A model generated the notes under the pieces. It made no database searches. It was not told where the DNA came from and saw only the letters and a list, made by a program, of their open reading frames with translations. 64,000 bases of DNA from Sagittula sp. P11 (GTDB lineage: Bacteria; Pseudomonadota; Alphaproteobacteria; Rhodobacterales; Rhodobacteraceae): assembly GCF_002814095.1 (NCBI RefSeq), contig NZ_CP021913.1:1054001-1118000 (forward strand). Direction: 5' to 3'. This document shows, in pieces, positions 37,230 to 47,492 of the stretch (position 1 is the stretch's first letter; each line of letters opens with the position of its first letter). The translations under genes were made by a program, and so were the position numbers.

Positions 37230-37686
37230 GGGCGGTATGGCCGTGTTCATGGCTGTGGGTGCGGCCATGCCCGTAGGCGCCGCCCTCGGGGGTAAACGGC
37301 CGCACGGCTTCGCGCACTTCGGCGCCCACGTGTTCGAGCATGTGGCGGATCACCGGATCACGCTGGATCACAAGATGGTCATCGAGGATCTGGCAGGGCG
37401 TGTGGCGGTTGCCGATGTGCCAGGCCAGACGCGCCAGCCGACCGCGGATTTCCAGCACCTCCTCGGCCGCGGCCTTCACCGCCACAAGCCGTCCGTCGCC
37501 CAGCTCCAGCGCATCGCCATCGTCGAGCGAGGTGGTCTTTTCCAGGTCGACCACAAAGGCCAGTCCGCTCTCGGCCACCAGCCGTTTGCGCCGCAGAAAG
37601 CGGCCGTCATAATCCAGAACCACGGTCTCGGGGGCGCCTGCGCCCTCGCCGCGTTTCAGGATCTGTGCCACGGGGATATCGTTCAT
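37219..37686 (-). CDS. ureE: Urease accessory nickel chaperone UreE
   Basis: A 155-residue metallochaperone with two domains: a beta-rich N-terminal domain and a ferredoxin-like C-terminal one with the nickel site (GNRHTPCQI). The tail is His-rich ([17 protein letters not shown]), eight histidines in the last 17 residues, as in enterobacterial UreE, and can bind extra nickel. The start overlaps the stop of the secreted unknown by four bases (ATGA), so the two are translated together. It hands nickel to UreG. Confidence 0.95.
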   Translation of the reverse strand: MNDIPVAQILKRGEGAGAPETVVLDYDGRFLRRKRLVAESGLAFVVDLEKTTSLDDGDALELGDGRLVAVKAAAEEVLEIRGRLARLAWHIGNRHTPCQILDDHLVIQRDPVIRHMLEHVGAEVREAVRPFTPEGGAYGHGRTHSHEHGHTAHAH

Positions 37687-38270
37687 TTCACTGCCTCGAT
37701 CCGGTGATAGCTGTAGAGGTCGGTGGTCCCGTCATAGGTGCTGCCCGCGAAATAGGCGATGCCCAGTTCCGGCAGATAATGCAGCAGATCCACGGTGTTG
37801 GAGTCGTCCTCCGAATAGCGGATCTCGATCGGGATCATGTCGTAGGTGCAGGCGCCGAAGGTCGCGCGGGCCTGTGGTCCGAAGTCGTAGGACTGCACTT
37901 CGCGCTCGAGGCTGCCGTTCTCGTTGCGCAGCAGCTCGAACTGGGCGGTCGACCCCGGCACGGGCCGCGGCAGGTGCTCGGCATTCTGCGGGAAGGCATA
38001 GGTCATGCGGGTCGAGGGGTCCGGTTCCTTGCCCGCCATCTCCACGAGTTCCAGAAGGTAGACCCCCTGCCCCAGCAGCGTACGCGTCGCGCCGCCGTCG
38101 GCGTGCGAATAGATCGCTTCGACCACGCCGGGGCGCAGGCTGCGAAAGACCTCGCTGTCGCCCTCGTCCACGTCGAACCGGATGCCTGTCTTGAGGTCCG
38201 CGGCCACCGGACACTCCGCCGCCACCGGCCCCGCGACCAGCATCGCTGCCACCAAGCCCAAGATTCGCAT
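37683..38270 (-). CDS. Secreted protein of unknown function in the urease cluster
   Basis: A 195-residue protein with a signal peptide (MRILGLVAAMLVAGPVAAE). The mature domain is beta-rich with Cys in AECPVAADL and FGACTYDMIPIEI, which could be disulphide-bonded. No metal or catalytic motif is clear. The start has GAGAA upstream at 38277, and the stop overlaps the ureE start by four bases, a strong sign of joint expression. I do not recognise a family. It may be a periplasmic helper of nickel or urea uptake, or unrelated and merely co-transcribed. Confidence 0.7.
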   Translation of the reverse strand: MRILGLVAAMLVAGPVAAECPVAADLKTGIRFDVDEGDSEVFRSLRPGVVEAIYSHADGGATRTLLGQGVYLLELVEMAGKEPDPSTRMTYAFPQNAEHLPRPVPGSTAQFELLRNENGSLEREVQSYDFGPQARATFGACTYDMIPIEIRYSEDDSNTVDLLHYLPELGIAYFAGSTYDGTTDLYSYHRIEAVK

Positions 38271-38602
38271 CGGTATTCTCCCGCCGCGCGTGCCTCTGGC
38301 CGATGGAAAAACGCGCGTCTTGTTCGATTTGATAACCAAGTTTTTACCCCATCGACTTAACCAGTTTCGCATGGGCAACAGGCAAATCATATCCCGCATC
38401 TCCACCTCTCTGGATTCCATCCGGGAGCGCATGCAGATGATCAAGGAATTCCATGTCGAGCTGTCCGGGCAAGAGCCAGTCTACTGCCCGCAAGGGTCCG
38501 GATCGCACCCTGCAAACGACAGGCGGGACGCAGCGGCGCACATGCCGCCGCGTTCCGCGATGACTGGCAGCGACCGGCGGCCCTGACCTTCCGTCCGGCA
38601 CG
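38271..38602. other. 332-bp gap between ureC and the secreted unknown, AT-rich island
   Basis: The urease genes are otherwise packed closely, so this gap is notable. The segment at 38310-38375 is AT-rich (TTTGATAACCAAGTTTTTA) and could hold a promoter for the downstream ureEFG part on the minus strand or a plus-strand one. A plus-strand open frame from 38371 to 38586 has no ribosome binding site and no recognisable content. Confidence 0.4.
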
Positions 38603-40363
<1,761 letters not shown>

Positions 40364-40453
40364 TCCTGTAATCTCCCTCGTTCGCCGGTCTGCCCACGCA
40401 GGGCGCCCCGGCGGCTTGTTCTTTCCGGCCTCACCGGCCGCAAGGCGTCCCCC

Positions 40454-40777
40454 TCAGGGCCGCCGGAATCCTCTTCGCGACAGCCGGCGCCGGTTTTCCC
40501 GGGCGGTCCTGTCGAACGGCAGCACCACGGCGTCATAGACCGCATCCGGCGCCTCGCCCCGCCACGCCGCCCGGATCATCCCGTGCCCGGCCTCGACCAT
40601 CGCGGCCTGCTTTTCCGAGACCATGCGCGTGTTCTCGGACGCAGGCACCGACCAGATGCCCATGAAGCCGAGCGTGCGCATGGTGATGACAGCCGACGCC
40701 TCGGCCGCCATGAGGGCCAGCATGGCCTGACGTTCCGCGACGCGGAGATAACAGGTGAGCGGGGAAGAGGACTGCAC
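40454..40777 (-). CDS. 107-residue helical protein in the urease cluster
   Basis: The gene uses a GTG start preceded by AGGAG at the right spacing; the earlier frame has no such site. The protein holds a helical core (MLALMAAEASAVITMRTLGFMGIWSVPASENTRMVSEKQ) and a basic C-terminal end (RRRLSRRGFRRP). Its pattern (ALMAAEAx ... TMRxLGxxGxWxVPxxENxRMVxEKxxA) matches a small family that I recall as common in Rhodobacteraceae and often mislabelled; the function is unknown. It resembles phasin-type or scaffold proteins loosely. It lies between the AhpD-like gene and ureC on the same strand. Confidence 0.68.
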   Translation of the reverse strand: MQSSSPLTCYLRVAERQAMLALMAAEASAVITMRTLGFMGIWSVPASENTRMVSEKQAAMVEAGHGMIRAAWRGEAPDAVYDAVVLPFDRTARENRRRLSRRGFRRP

Positions 40778-40860
40778 GAAAATGCTCCTGTAGGTAAAGG
40801 CAGAGAGGCTGCGGCGCGCGCTCCCTGCATGGTTGACATACCTCCCACTCACGCCCCCGG

Positions 40861-41256
40861 TCATGCCTTGAACGCCTCGTCGACCGGGACCTGCAACGCG
40901 TTGACGATCCCGTTCGTCTGCATGGCCATTCCGATCACCGCCAGAAGCTCGCCATGCATCTCTTCGGTCATGCCCTTCGCTTTGGCGGCAGCGCTGTGCG
41001 AATGGCAGCAGTATTCGCAACCGTTCGCAGCCGAGACGGCGACATAGATCATCTCCTTCGTCAGCGGGTCGAGTGCCCCGGGCGCCATCACAACCTTCAG
41101 CCGCTCCCAGGTCGCCTGCAAAAGCGGCGGATCGTTGGCCAGCGCGCGCCAGAAATTGTTGACGAAGTCGGTCCCCCGCACGCGGCGGATGTCGTCGAAG
41201 ACGGCGCGGGCCGTCTCCGACAGGTCCTCGTCGGACAGGAGGGGGACAACCGCCAT
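40861..41256 (-). CDS. Carboxymuconolactone decarboxylase/AhpD-like protein in the urease cluster
   Basis: A 131-residue all-helical CMD-family protein. The redox motif is CEYCCHSH in ANGCEYCCHSHSAAAKAKGM, giving the CxxC pair and a following His as in AhpD-type peroxidase-related proteins. Members act as alkylhydroperoxidase partners or in small-molecule decarboxylation. It starts on the last base of the cyclase stop, so it is coupled to the cyclase gene and lies inside the urease cluster. A role in protecting urease or in the cyclase pathway is inference. Confidence 0.88.
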   Translation of the reverse strand: MAVVPLLSDEDLSETARAVFDDIRRVRGTDFVNNFWRALANDPPLLQATWERLKVVMAPGALDPLTKEMIYVAVSAANGCEYCCHSHSAAAKAKGMTEEMHGELLAVIGMAMQTNGIVNALQVPVDEAFKA

Positions 41257-42071
41257 CAGACGACCGCCAGCACGCGCGCCGGGCCGCCCGTGCCCGCCTC
41301 GTGCTTCGGCGCGCCGACAAACAGCGTCGCGCCGGTGGCCGGCAACTGGCCCAGCCCTTTCAGGTTCTCGATCCCGTAGCGCCCGGCGGGCAGCCAGGAA
41401 TAGTGCACGGCGAAGTCGGCGGAGTTGCCGGGGTCGAGCGACAGCGTGTCCACCCCGATCGAGGCCACGCCCATATCCAGCAGCATGTCGGTCGCGGACT
41501 TCGCGAACCCCGGGAAGGCAAAATTCCCTTCGGCGTTGGTGCGATAGGCGTCGCTGCCCATCTTCTCTTCCCAGCCTGAGTTCATCGCCACGCAGGCGCC
41601 CTCGGGAATGTCACCGTTGGCCGAGATCCACGCCTCGATGTCCTCGGCCTCGACCATGGCGTTCGGGTCCTCGGCGGCCTTCGCGGTGATGTCGACCACG
41701 CAGAGCGGGCACATCAGGCTCTCCGGCGCGAGTTCGTCGACCGAATCTGCGCCTTCCGCGAAATGCGCGGGCGCGTCGATGTGGGTGCCCGAATGCTCGT
41801 AGAAGGTGACCTTCCAGATCTTGTAGCCGTCCGCGGCATACTCCTTGTCGGGCTCGAACATGATGCCGGGATTGCCGTCGAAAGTCGGGAACTCGGGCGT
41901 CAGCGTCCAGGTGAGGTCAACGACCTTCCCCGACGACTGCGCCAGCGCCGGCCGCGCGGTCACCGCACCGGCGGCGACGGCGGCCACCCCCGCCGCGGCG
42001 CTGCGGCGAAAGAAATCGCGTCGGGAAAAGGCGGACTTCCGCACGTTCTCGATCAAGCAGGCGTTGCACAT
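41256..42071 (-). CDS. Exported cyclase-family (kynurenine formamidase-like) hydrolase
   Basis: A 271-residue metal-dependent hydrolase of the cyclase/kynurenine formamidase family. The signature HSGTHIDAPAHF (near residues 93-104) binds the metal. The N-terminus SRRDFFRRSAAAGVAAVAAGAV is a clear twin-arginine signal, so the folded enzyme goes to the periplasm, and a Cys-rich start (MCNACLIEN) precedes it. Family members open amide or lactam rings, for example of formylkynurenine or isatin. In a urease cluster it might free ammonia or a urea-related amide, but the substrate is unknown. Confidence 0.88.
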   Translation of the reverse strand: MCNACLIENVRKSAFSRRDFFRRSAAAGVAAVAAGAVTARPALAQSSGKVVDLTWTLTPEFPTFDGNPGIMFEPDKEYAADGYKIWKVTFYEHSGTHIDAPAHFAEGADSVDELAPESLMCPLCVVDITAKAAEDPNAMVEAEDIEAWISANGDIPEGACVAMNSGWEEKMGSDAYRTNAEGNFAFPGFAKSATDMLLDMGVASIGVDTLSLDPGNSADFAVHYSWLPAGRYGIENLKGLGQLPATGATLFVGAPKHEAGTGGPARVLAVV

Positions 42072-42112
42072 GACTTGGTACTCCCGGTTGGTATGAGGCC
42101 GGTTACGCCCCT

Positions 42113-42427
42113 TCAGAGGGCGCCCATGACCTTCTGGTTGAATCCGTAGACGTGGCGCGACCCGCCGATGGGGATCAGGTTGACCTGCCGCCGCTGGCCC
42201 GGCTCGAACCGCACCGCGGTCCCCGCCGCGATGTCGAGCCGCATGCCCCGCGCCGCCTCCCGGTCGAAGTCGAGCGCCGGGTTGGTCTCCGCGAAATGGT
42301 AGTGCGACCCCACCTGAACCGGCCGGTCGCCGGTGTTCGCGACCATGATCGTGATCGCCCCGCGGTCAGCGTTCAGGACGATCTCGCCCTCGGCGGGGAA
42401 CAGCTCTCCGGGGATCATCTGGTCCAC
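42113..42427 (-). CDS. ureB: Urease subunit beta
   Basis: A 104-residue structural subunit that joins UreA and UreC in the (ABC)3 enzyme. The sequence opens [16 protein letters not shown] and holds [27 protein letters not shown] and [15 protein letters not shown], all family signatures. The first codon at 42427 is GTG; an ATG at 42418 is equally likely as the true start and would remove three residues. It overlaps the end of the 56-residue gene in the first case. Confidence 0.97.
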   Translation of the reverse strand: MDQMIPGELFPAEGEIVLNADRGAITIMVANTGDRPVQVGSHYHFAETNPALDFDREAARGMRLDIAAGTAVRFEPGQRRQVNLIPIGGSRHVYGFNQKVMGAL

Positions 42428-42585
42428 CGCGCCACGATGATCGCAGCGACCACCAGCACCGCTGCTGCCGTCATCGCCAGCCAGCCCTCGGACCCATGCG
42501 GGTGCATGTGCGCTCCGGCCTCATGTGCCACTGCGGGCGCCGCCACCATCGCGGCCGTTGCCGCCAGTCCCATTACTTTCTTCAT
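42415..42585 (-). CDS. 56-residue His-rich membrane protein
   Basis: A small protein with an N-terminal signal-like helix ([20 protein letters not shown]), a short histidine-rich stretch ([15 protein letters not shown]) and a second hydrophobic helix ([19 protein letters not shown]). If the first helix is cleaved, the histidines face the periplasm next to a C-terminal anchor; metal binding, perhaps nickel, is plausible. It lies between ureA and ureB on the same strand, overlapping the ureB start. I do not know its family. HupE/UreJ-type transporters also begin with His motifs but are much longer. Confidence 0.65.
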   Translation of the reverse strand: MKKVMGLAATAAMVAAPAVAHEAGAHMHPHGSEGWLAMTAAAVLVVAAIIVARWTR

Positions 42586-42641
42586 CTCGAAGTCCCCTGT
42601 TTCTCTGCTTTCCAAATACTCAATCGACGCCCGCCGCCCGC

Positions 42642-42944
42642 TCAGCGGATCGGGTTGTGCACTGTCACCAGCTTGGTCCCGTCGGGAAAGGTCGCCTCGA
42701 CCTGCACCTCGGGGATCATCTCGGCGATGCCTTCCATGCACTGCTCGCGGCTGACGACCTCTGCCCCGGCCTGCATCAGGTCGGCCACGGACCGGCCGTC
42801 GCGCGCGCCTTCGACGACCGCGTCGGTGATCAGCGCGATGGCCTCCGGGTGGTTCAGCTTCACACCGCGGGCCAGCCGCTTGCGTGCCACCTCGGCGGCC
42901 ATGGCCACCAGAAGCTTGTCCTTTTCGCGGGGGGTCAGTTGCAT
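42642..42944 (-). CDS. ureA: Urease subunit gamma
   Basis: A 100-residue urease subunit. It opens [20 protein letters not shown] and carries [21 protein letters not shown] and [21 protein letters not shown], all conserved. It lies four bases after ureD. The ATG at 42944 is the only start consistent with the family; the frame continues upstream in an unrelated sequence. It is the first structural gene of the cluster. Confidence 0.98.
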   Translation of the reverse strand: MQLTPREKDKLLVAMAAEVARKRLARGVKLNHPEAIALITDAVVEGARDGRSVADLMQAGAEVVSREQCMEGIAEMIPEVQVEATFPDGTKLVTVHNPIR

Positions 42945-42948
42945 GCCG

Positions 42949-43833
42949 TCAAAGTCTCCATGATACGGGCAGCCCGTGGCCGGACAGCAGGTCCAGCGCG
43001 GGCAGAAGGGTCTTGCGCAGCGTGAAGCCGTCCTCGGCCAGCACGCGCGCCACAAGCACGTCGGGGCGCAGGAGGGAAGCGCCGCCGGTGGCGGGCATAT
43101 GCGACCGGAGCTGGGCCAGCCGCCCCTCCGCATCCGCACCGACGTATACAATGCAGGCCATGGCACCGGCGCCGCAGCCCACCGCGGGCCGCGCCATCTG
43201 CAGGGTCAGGTCGCCTTCAAGCCGCACCGCATCGGAATAGATCGGTACGCCGTCGCGGCGGATCTCGATCCGGTCGCGCAGGGCTGCGTCGTGCAGCCGT
43301 TCGCCCATGGCCGCGCGCCCGAAAATCACCGGCTCCACCAGTAACAGGCGGGCGTCGCCATGCAGGTCGGCGCGCAGGCTGCGCTGCAGCCGGGCGCCTT
43401 CGAAGAGGATCAGTTCCTGCGGCAGCCAGTCGATGCGGCCCCCCGCATGCACCGTCAGCCGCGTATCGACCCGCGCCCAGCCGGAGGCCGAACGATACGC
43501 CCGCTCCGCAGCCTGGGTGGTCAGCGTCAGACGGGCGCCGGCGCCCGCCTCCGCGACCTGCGCCAGGCGGTCGCCGCCGGTCAGCCCGCCGGAGGTGTTG
43601 ATCAGGATGGCTTCGACGGCCTCGGCATTGCGCGGAAACAGCGTCTTCAGGCAGCCGGACGTCCGCAGCCGGTCGATGGCAGAGACACCGCTCCGCGACT
43701 TGGCCGACAGCACGAGGTCGCCCACCGCCCTCGGCTGGGCGTTCGGGGCGCTTGCGGGCGCCTCCACATCCTCGCGCTGATAAAATGTCACGCGGGTCCC
43801 CCGTCTTCCACTTGCACAATTCGTAGACGCCAT
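42949..43833 (-). CDS. ureD: Urease accessory protein UreD
   Basis: A 294-residue chaperone that binds apo-urease and recruits UreF and UreG for nickel insertion. Recognisable blocks include [27 protein letters not shown] and [17 protein letters not shown]. It is the first gene of the cluster and is divergent from urtA. The start at 43833 is chosen; a longer frame to 43908 and a shorter start at the GTG before TFYQRED are both possible. The N-terminal region is the least certain part. Confidence 0.93.
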   Translation of the reverse strand: MASTNCASGRRGTRVTFYQREDVEAPASAPNAQPRAVGDLVLSAKSRSGVSAIDRLRTSGCLKTLFPRNAEAVEAILINTSGGLTGGDRLAQVAEAGAGARLTLTTQAAERAYRSASGWARVDTRLTVHAGGRIDWLPQELILFEGARLQRSLRADLHGDARLLLVEPVIFGRAAMGERLHDAALRDRIEIRRDGVPIYSDAVRLEGDLTLQMARPAVGCGAGAMACIVYVGADAEGRLAQLRSHMPATGGASLLRPDVLVARVLAEDGFTLRKTLLPALDLLSGHGLPVSWRL

Positions 43834-44162
43834 CCGGCTGTCAGAACAACGATTCCCCAAAATTTTGGCAACCGACCCCGAAATTCCGCCCATATTTTGA
43901 TCACTCACCCAATTATCAGGTCATTTCGTGGGCACACCTTGCGATTCACCATGCGTCGCCCGCGCCGTGATTGACCGAACATCGTCTCGCGCCCCCAAGT
44001 GACGCTGCCCCTGCAGATGTGACGGATTTCGTCGGGCTTCAGAGGGCGTGCGAAAGCCCAGGATCATCGCCTCGATCACGCTGCCGCACGGGATGCAACA
44101 GGAACGCGAGGGACAGGAGCGCGCCTTGCCGCGCCGAGGGACACCTTCGCAGGGAGACAAGA
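43834..44162. other. Divergent ureD/urtA intergenic region with a palindrome
   Basis: This 329-bp region should hold the promoters of both nitrogen operons. CCAAAATTTTGG (43857-43868) is a perfect 12-base palindrome within an AT-rich patch (43850-43925). I looked for sigma-54 and NtrC sites: GGGCACACCTTGCG (around 43930) has the wrong GG-GC spacing. AGGGAG lies just before urtA. Confidence 0.45.
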
Positions 44163-45452
44163 ATGAACAGATTCACCAAACTTCTCGCCGGTGCTGCCAC
44201 CACGGCGATCATTGCCGGCACCGCTTCCGCGCAGGACTGCGCAGAGCCGATCAAGGTCGGCGTCCTCCACTCGCTGTCCGGCACCATGGCCATTTCCGAG
44301 ACGACCCTGAAAGACACCATGGAAATGCTGGTGGCCGCGCAGAACGAAAAGGGCGGCGTGCTGGGCTGCGAACTCGAAGCCGTCGTGGTCGACCCCGCTT
44401 CCGACTGGCCGCTCTTCGCCGAGAAGGCGCGCGAGCTGCTGACCGTTCACAATGTGGACGTGATCTTCGGCAACTGGACCTCCGTGTCGCGCAAGTCCGT
44501 GCTGCCCGTGATCGAAGAGCTGAACGGCCTGCTGTTCTACCCGGTGCAGTACGAAGGCGAAGAGAGCTCCAAGAACGTGTTCTACACCGGCGCCGCGCCG
44601 AACCAGCAGGCGATCCCGGCCGTGGACTATTTCCTCGAGGAACTGGGCGTCGAGAAATTCGCCCTGCTCGGCACCGACTACGTGTATCCGCGCACCACGA
44701 ACAACATCCTCGAGTCCTACCTGAAGGACAAGGGCATCGCCGCGGAGGACATCTTCGTGAACTACACCCCCTTCGGCCACTCGGACTGGGCGACCATCGT
44801 GTCCGACGTCGTGGCGCTGGGTGAAGACGGCAAGCAGGTCGGCGTGATCTCCACGATCAACGGCGACGCCAACATCGGCTTCTACAAGGAACTGGCCGCG
44901 GCAGGCATCTCTGCCGACGACATCCCGGTCGTCGCCTTCTCCGTGGGCGAAGAGGAACTGTCGGGTCTGGATACCTCCAACCTCGTCGGCCACCTCGCCG
45001 CGTGGAACTACTTCATGTCCGCCGACACCGAGGCCAACGCCGAATTCATCGAGCAGTGGCATGCCTTCATCGGCGACGAGAAGCGCGTGACCAACGACCC
45101 GATGGAAGCCCACTACATCGGCTTCAACATGTGGGTGAACGCGGTTGAGCAGGCCGGCACCACCGATGTCGACGCCGTGCGCGAAGCGATGTGGGGCCAG
45201 GAATTCCCGAACCTGACCGGCGGCACCGCCGTGATGGGCGTGAACCACCACCTGTCCAAGCCGGTCCTGATCGGCGAGATCCGTGCAGACGGCCAGTTCG
45301 ACATCATCTCCTCGACCGAGCCGGTCCCGGGCGATGCCTGGACCGACTTCCTGCCGGAATCCGCGGTGCTCGAGTCCGACTGGAAAGAGCTCCAGTGCGG
45401 CATGTACAACACCGAGACCTCCACCTGCGTGCAGATCAAGTCCAACTACTGA
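44163..45452 (+). CDS. urtA: Urea ABC transporter substrate-binding protein UrtA
   Basis: A 429-residue periplasmic binding protein of the urea/short-chain-amide type, with a signal peptide (cleavage after TASA near residue 23). It begins KVGVLHSLSGTMAISETTLKD and includes LLFYPVQYEGEESSKNVFY, diagnostic of UrtA. There is no lipobox. AGGGAGACAAGA precedes the ATG at 44163. It is the first gene of the plus-strand urt operon and is followed by a strong hairpin, so it is probably made in excess over the membrane subunits. Binding of urea is known for the family. Confidence 0.96.
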   Translation: MNRFTKLLAGAATTAIIAGTASAQDCAEPIKVGVLHSLSGTMAISETTLKDTMEMLVAAQNEKGGVLGCELEAVVVDPASDWPLFAEKARELLTVHNVDVIFGNWTSVSRKSVLPVIEELNGLLFYPVQYEGEESSKNVFYTGAAPNQQAIPAVDYFLEELGVEKFALLGTDYVYPRTTNNILESYLKDKGIAAEDIFVNYTPFGHSDWATIVSDVVALGEDGKQVGVISTINGDANIGFYKELAAAGISADDIPVVAFSVGEEELSGLDTSNLVGHLAAWNYFMSADTEANAEFIEQWHAFIGDEKRVTNDPMEAHYIGFNMWVNAVEQAGTTDVDAVREAMWGQEFPNLTGGTAVMGVNHHLSKPVLIGEIRADGQFDIISSTEPVPGDAWTDFLPESAVLESDWKELQCGMYNTETSTCVQIKSNY

Positions 45453-45507
45453 TCTCCTGACGGCGGCGGCGCCACGCGCGCCGCACGCCCTCCGGACAGT
45501 ACGCCGG

Positions 45508-45533
45508 CATGGCGGGGCACTGACCCCGCCATG
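45508..45533 (+). promoter_or_regulatory. Intercistronic hairpin between urtA and urtB
   Basis: CATGGCGGGG (45508-45517) and CCCCGCCATG (45524-45533) form a perfect 10-bp stem with a 6-base loop and no T-run. It lies 55 bases after urtA and 33 bases before the urtB start, and contains the alternative start ATG at 45531. It probably stabilises urtA mRNA or limits read-through. Confidence 0.6.
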
Positions 45534-45566
45534 TCTCCCGATCTTCCCCATATACAGGCGCTCGCC

Positions 45567-47492
45567 ATGCTTCGTGCCCTCCTCGCGGTTCTCCTGTTGC
45601 TCGGACTGCCCGCAACAGCCCATGCCCAGGACCTCCAGTCGATCCTGCAGGAGCACCAGGCAGAGCTGGCCAAGCCCTCCCGCACCAAGGTCGGCCCCGC
45701 GCTCGAGGCGCTGACCGCCTCCGGGCTGCCCTCCGTTCCGGTGTTCCTCGAAAGCCTGCGGGACAAGCAGGTCTGGGTCGCCGATGACGGCACCTTCTAC
45801 ATCGTCCGCAAGAAGACCGTGCTGGACGTGGCCACCGCCGAACCCGTGCCCGGGGTGGAGCTTGCCTCCCTCGACCAGATCAAGCCCAACGGCGGCGTCC
45901 GCAAGGTGATCTCCGAGGCGCTGGTGCAGTTCCAGCTTTCCGATCCCGACATCGTCCGCCGCCGCGACGCGCTCGACGCCATATCGCGCAACCTCGATCC
46001 CTCGCAGATGGAGCCCCTCGCCCGGTCCATCGAGGACGAACCCGACCCCGCCCTCAAGCGCCGCAAGGAACGGCTGATGAACTACCTCGCCGCACGTTAC
46101 GGCGAAAACGACGAGGCCCGGATCGAGGCCATCACATCCCTCTCCGACGACCTCTCCGTCGACGGGCGGGCCGTGCTCTCACAGATCCTCGCAACCCAGA
46201 CGGAGATCGCGCAGGAGGTGCCCGACGACGCCAACGTCGCCCGCGTCCTGGAGATCGGATCGGACCTCAGCCGCGAACAGGCCTACGCCATGATCGGCGA
46301 GGAAACCGACCTGCCGCCGATCCTGAGCGCCTCGCAACTGAAGTCCGCGCTGGAAACGCAGGTCGAGGACAACAAGATCGCCGGTGTCTCGATCAACACG
46401 CTGAACACCCAGGCCGCACGCGAAGAAGCCTACGACCGGCTCGCCACCGAAGGCGCCCTGCCGCCGCGCGCCACCCCCGAGGGCATCGACGCCACGCTCG
46501 CCAGCTGGACGATCTACGAGACCTACCGCGAGGAGAACAAGGCGATCACCGACGCCGCGAACGAGGCGCAGGCCGGGGTGCAGACCCGTGTCGCCGCCAG
46601 CCAGACCGCCGACCTCGCGCTCGACGCGCTGTCCCTGGCCTCCATCTATTTCCTCGCCGCCATCGGGCTCGCCATCACCTTCGGCGTCATGGGCGTCATT
46701 AACATGGCCCATGGCGAATTCATCATGATGGGCGCCTACACCGGCTACGTGGTGCAGCAGTTCATCCCGAACTATACCGTGTCGCTCATCGTGGCCCTGC
46801 CGCTGGCCTTCGCCATCACCTTTGCCGCGGGCGTCGCCATGGAGCGGCTGGTGATCCGCTGGCTCTACCATCGCCCGCTGGAAACCCTGCTCGCGACCTT
46901 CGGGATCTCCATCGCGCTGCAGCAGCTCGCCAAGAACATCTTCGGTACACAGGCCCGCCCGCTGACCTCGCCCTCCTGGCTCGACGGCGCCTGGCAGATC
47001 AACGAGGTCATCGCGATCTCCTACATCCGCATCGCGATCTTCGTGCTGGCGCTGATGTTCCTCGGCCTGCTCCTCTTCATCCTGAAGAAGACCCGCCTCG
47101 GGCTCGAGGTCCGCGCCGTCACCCAGAACCCGCGCATGGCGGCGTCGATGGGCATCAACCCGGACCGCATCAAGATGATGACCTTCGGCCTGGGCTCCGG
47201 CATCGCGGGCATCGCCGGCGTGGCCATCGGCCTTTATGCCAAGGTGACCTCGGAAATGGGCTCCGACTACATCGTGCAGTCCTTCATGACCGTGGTCGTG
47301 GGCGGCGTCGGAAACGTCTGGGGCACGCTTGCGGGCGCCGGTCTCATCGGCATCCTCCAGAAGGGCATCGAGTGGTTCAACCCGTCCAACACGCTGGCGG
47401 CGCAAACCTACATGATCCTCTTCATCATCCTCTTCATCCAGTTCCGTCCCAAGGGCATCGTCGCACTCAAGGGCCGCGCGGCAGGAGACTGA
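45567..47492 (+). CDS. urtB: Urea ABC transporter permease UrtB (long form)
   Basis: A 641-residue permease. A signal-like N-terminus (AMLRALLAVLLLLGLPATAHAQ) leads to a long extracytoplasmic helical domain of about 350 residues, which is usual for proteobacterial UrtB, followed by the LivH-type permease with eight or so helices (FGVMGVINMAHGEFIMMGAYTG). The EAA-like loop and GGVGNVWGTLAGAGLIG are conserved. The start at 45567 is preferred to 45531 because the signal peptide then begins properly. It pairs with UrtC. Confidence 0.94.
   Translation: MLRALLAVLLLLGLPATAHAQDLQSILQEHQAELAKPSRTKVGPALEALTASGLPSVPVFLESLRDKQVWVADDGTFYIVRKKTVLDVATAEPVPGVELASLDQIKPNGGVRKVISEALVQFQLSDPDIVRRRDALDAISRNLDPSQMEPLARSIEDEPDPALKRRKERLMNYLAARYGENDEARIEAITSLSDDLSVDGRAVLSQILATQTEIAQEVPDDANVARVLEIGSDLSREQAYAMIGEETDLPPILSASQLKSALETQVEDNKIAGVSINTLNTQAAREEAYDRLATEGALPPRATPEGIDATLASWTIYETYREENKAITDAANEAQAGVQTRVAASQTADLALDALSLASIYFLAAIGLAITFGVMGVINMAHGEFIMMGAYTGYVVQQFIPNYTVSLIVALPLAFAITFAAGVAMERLVIRWLYHRPLETLLATFGISIALQQLAKNIFGTQARPLTSPSWLDGAWQINEVIAISYIRIAIFVLALMFLGLLLFILKKTRLGLEVRAVTQNPRMAASMGINPDRIKMMTFGLGSGIAGIAGVAIGLYAKVTSEMGSDYIVQSFMTVVVGGVGNVWGTLAGAGLIGILQKGIEWFNPSNTLAAQTYMILFIILFIQFRPKGIVALKGRAAGD

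Noticed and set aside
38371-38586. Plus-strand open frame of about 71 codons in the gap next to ureC
   Set aside because: No ribosome binding site, no known domain, and the C-terminal part reads as random composition. Kept only as a comment on the gap.
43920-43945. Sigma-54-like element GGGCACACCTTGCG before urtA
   Set aside because: The distance between the GG and GC pairs is one to two bases too short for sigma-54 promoters.
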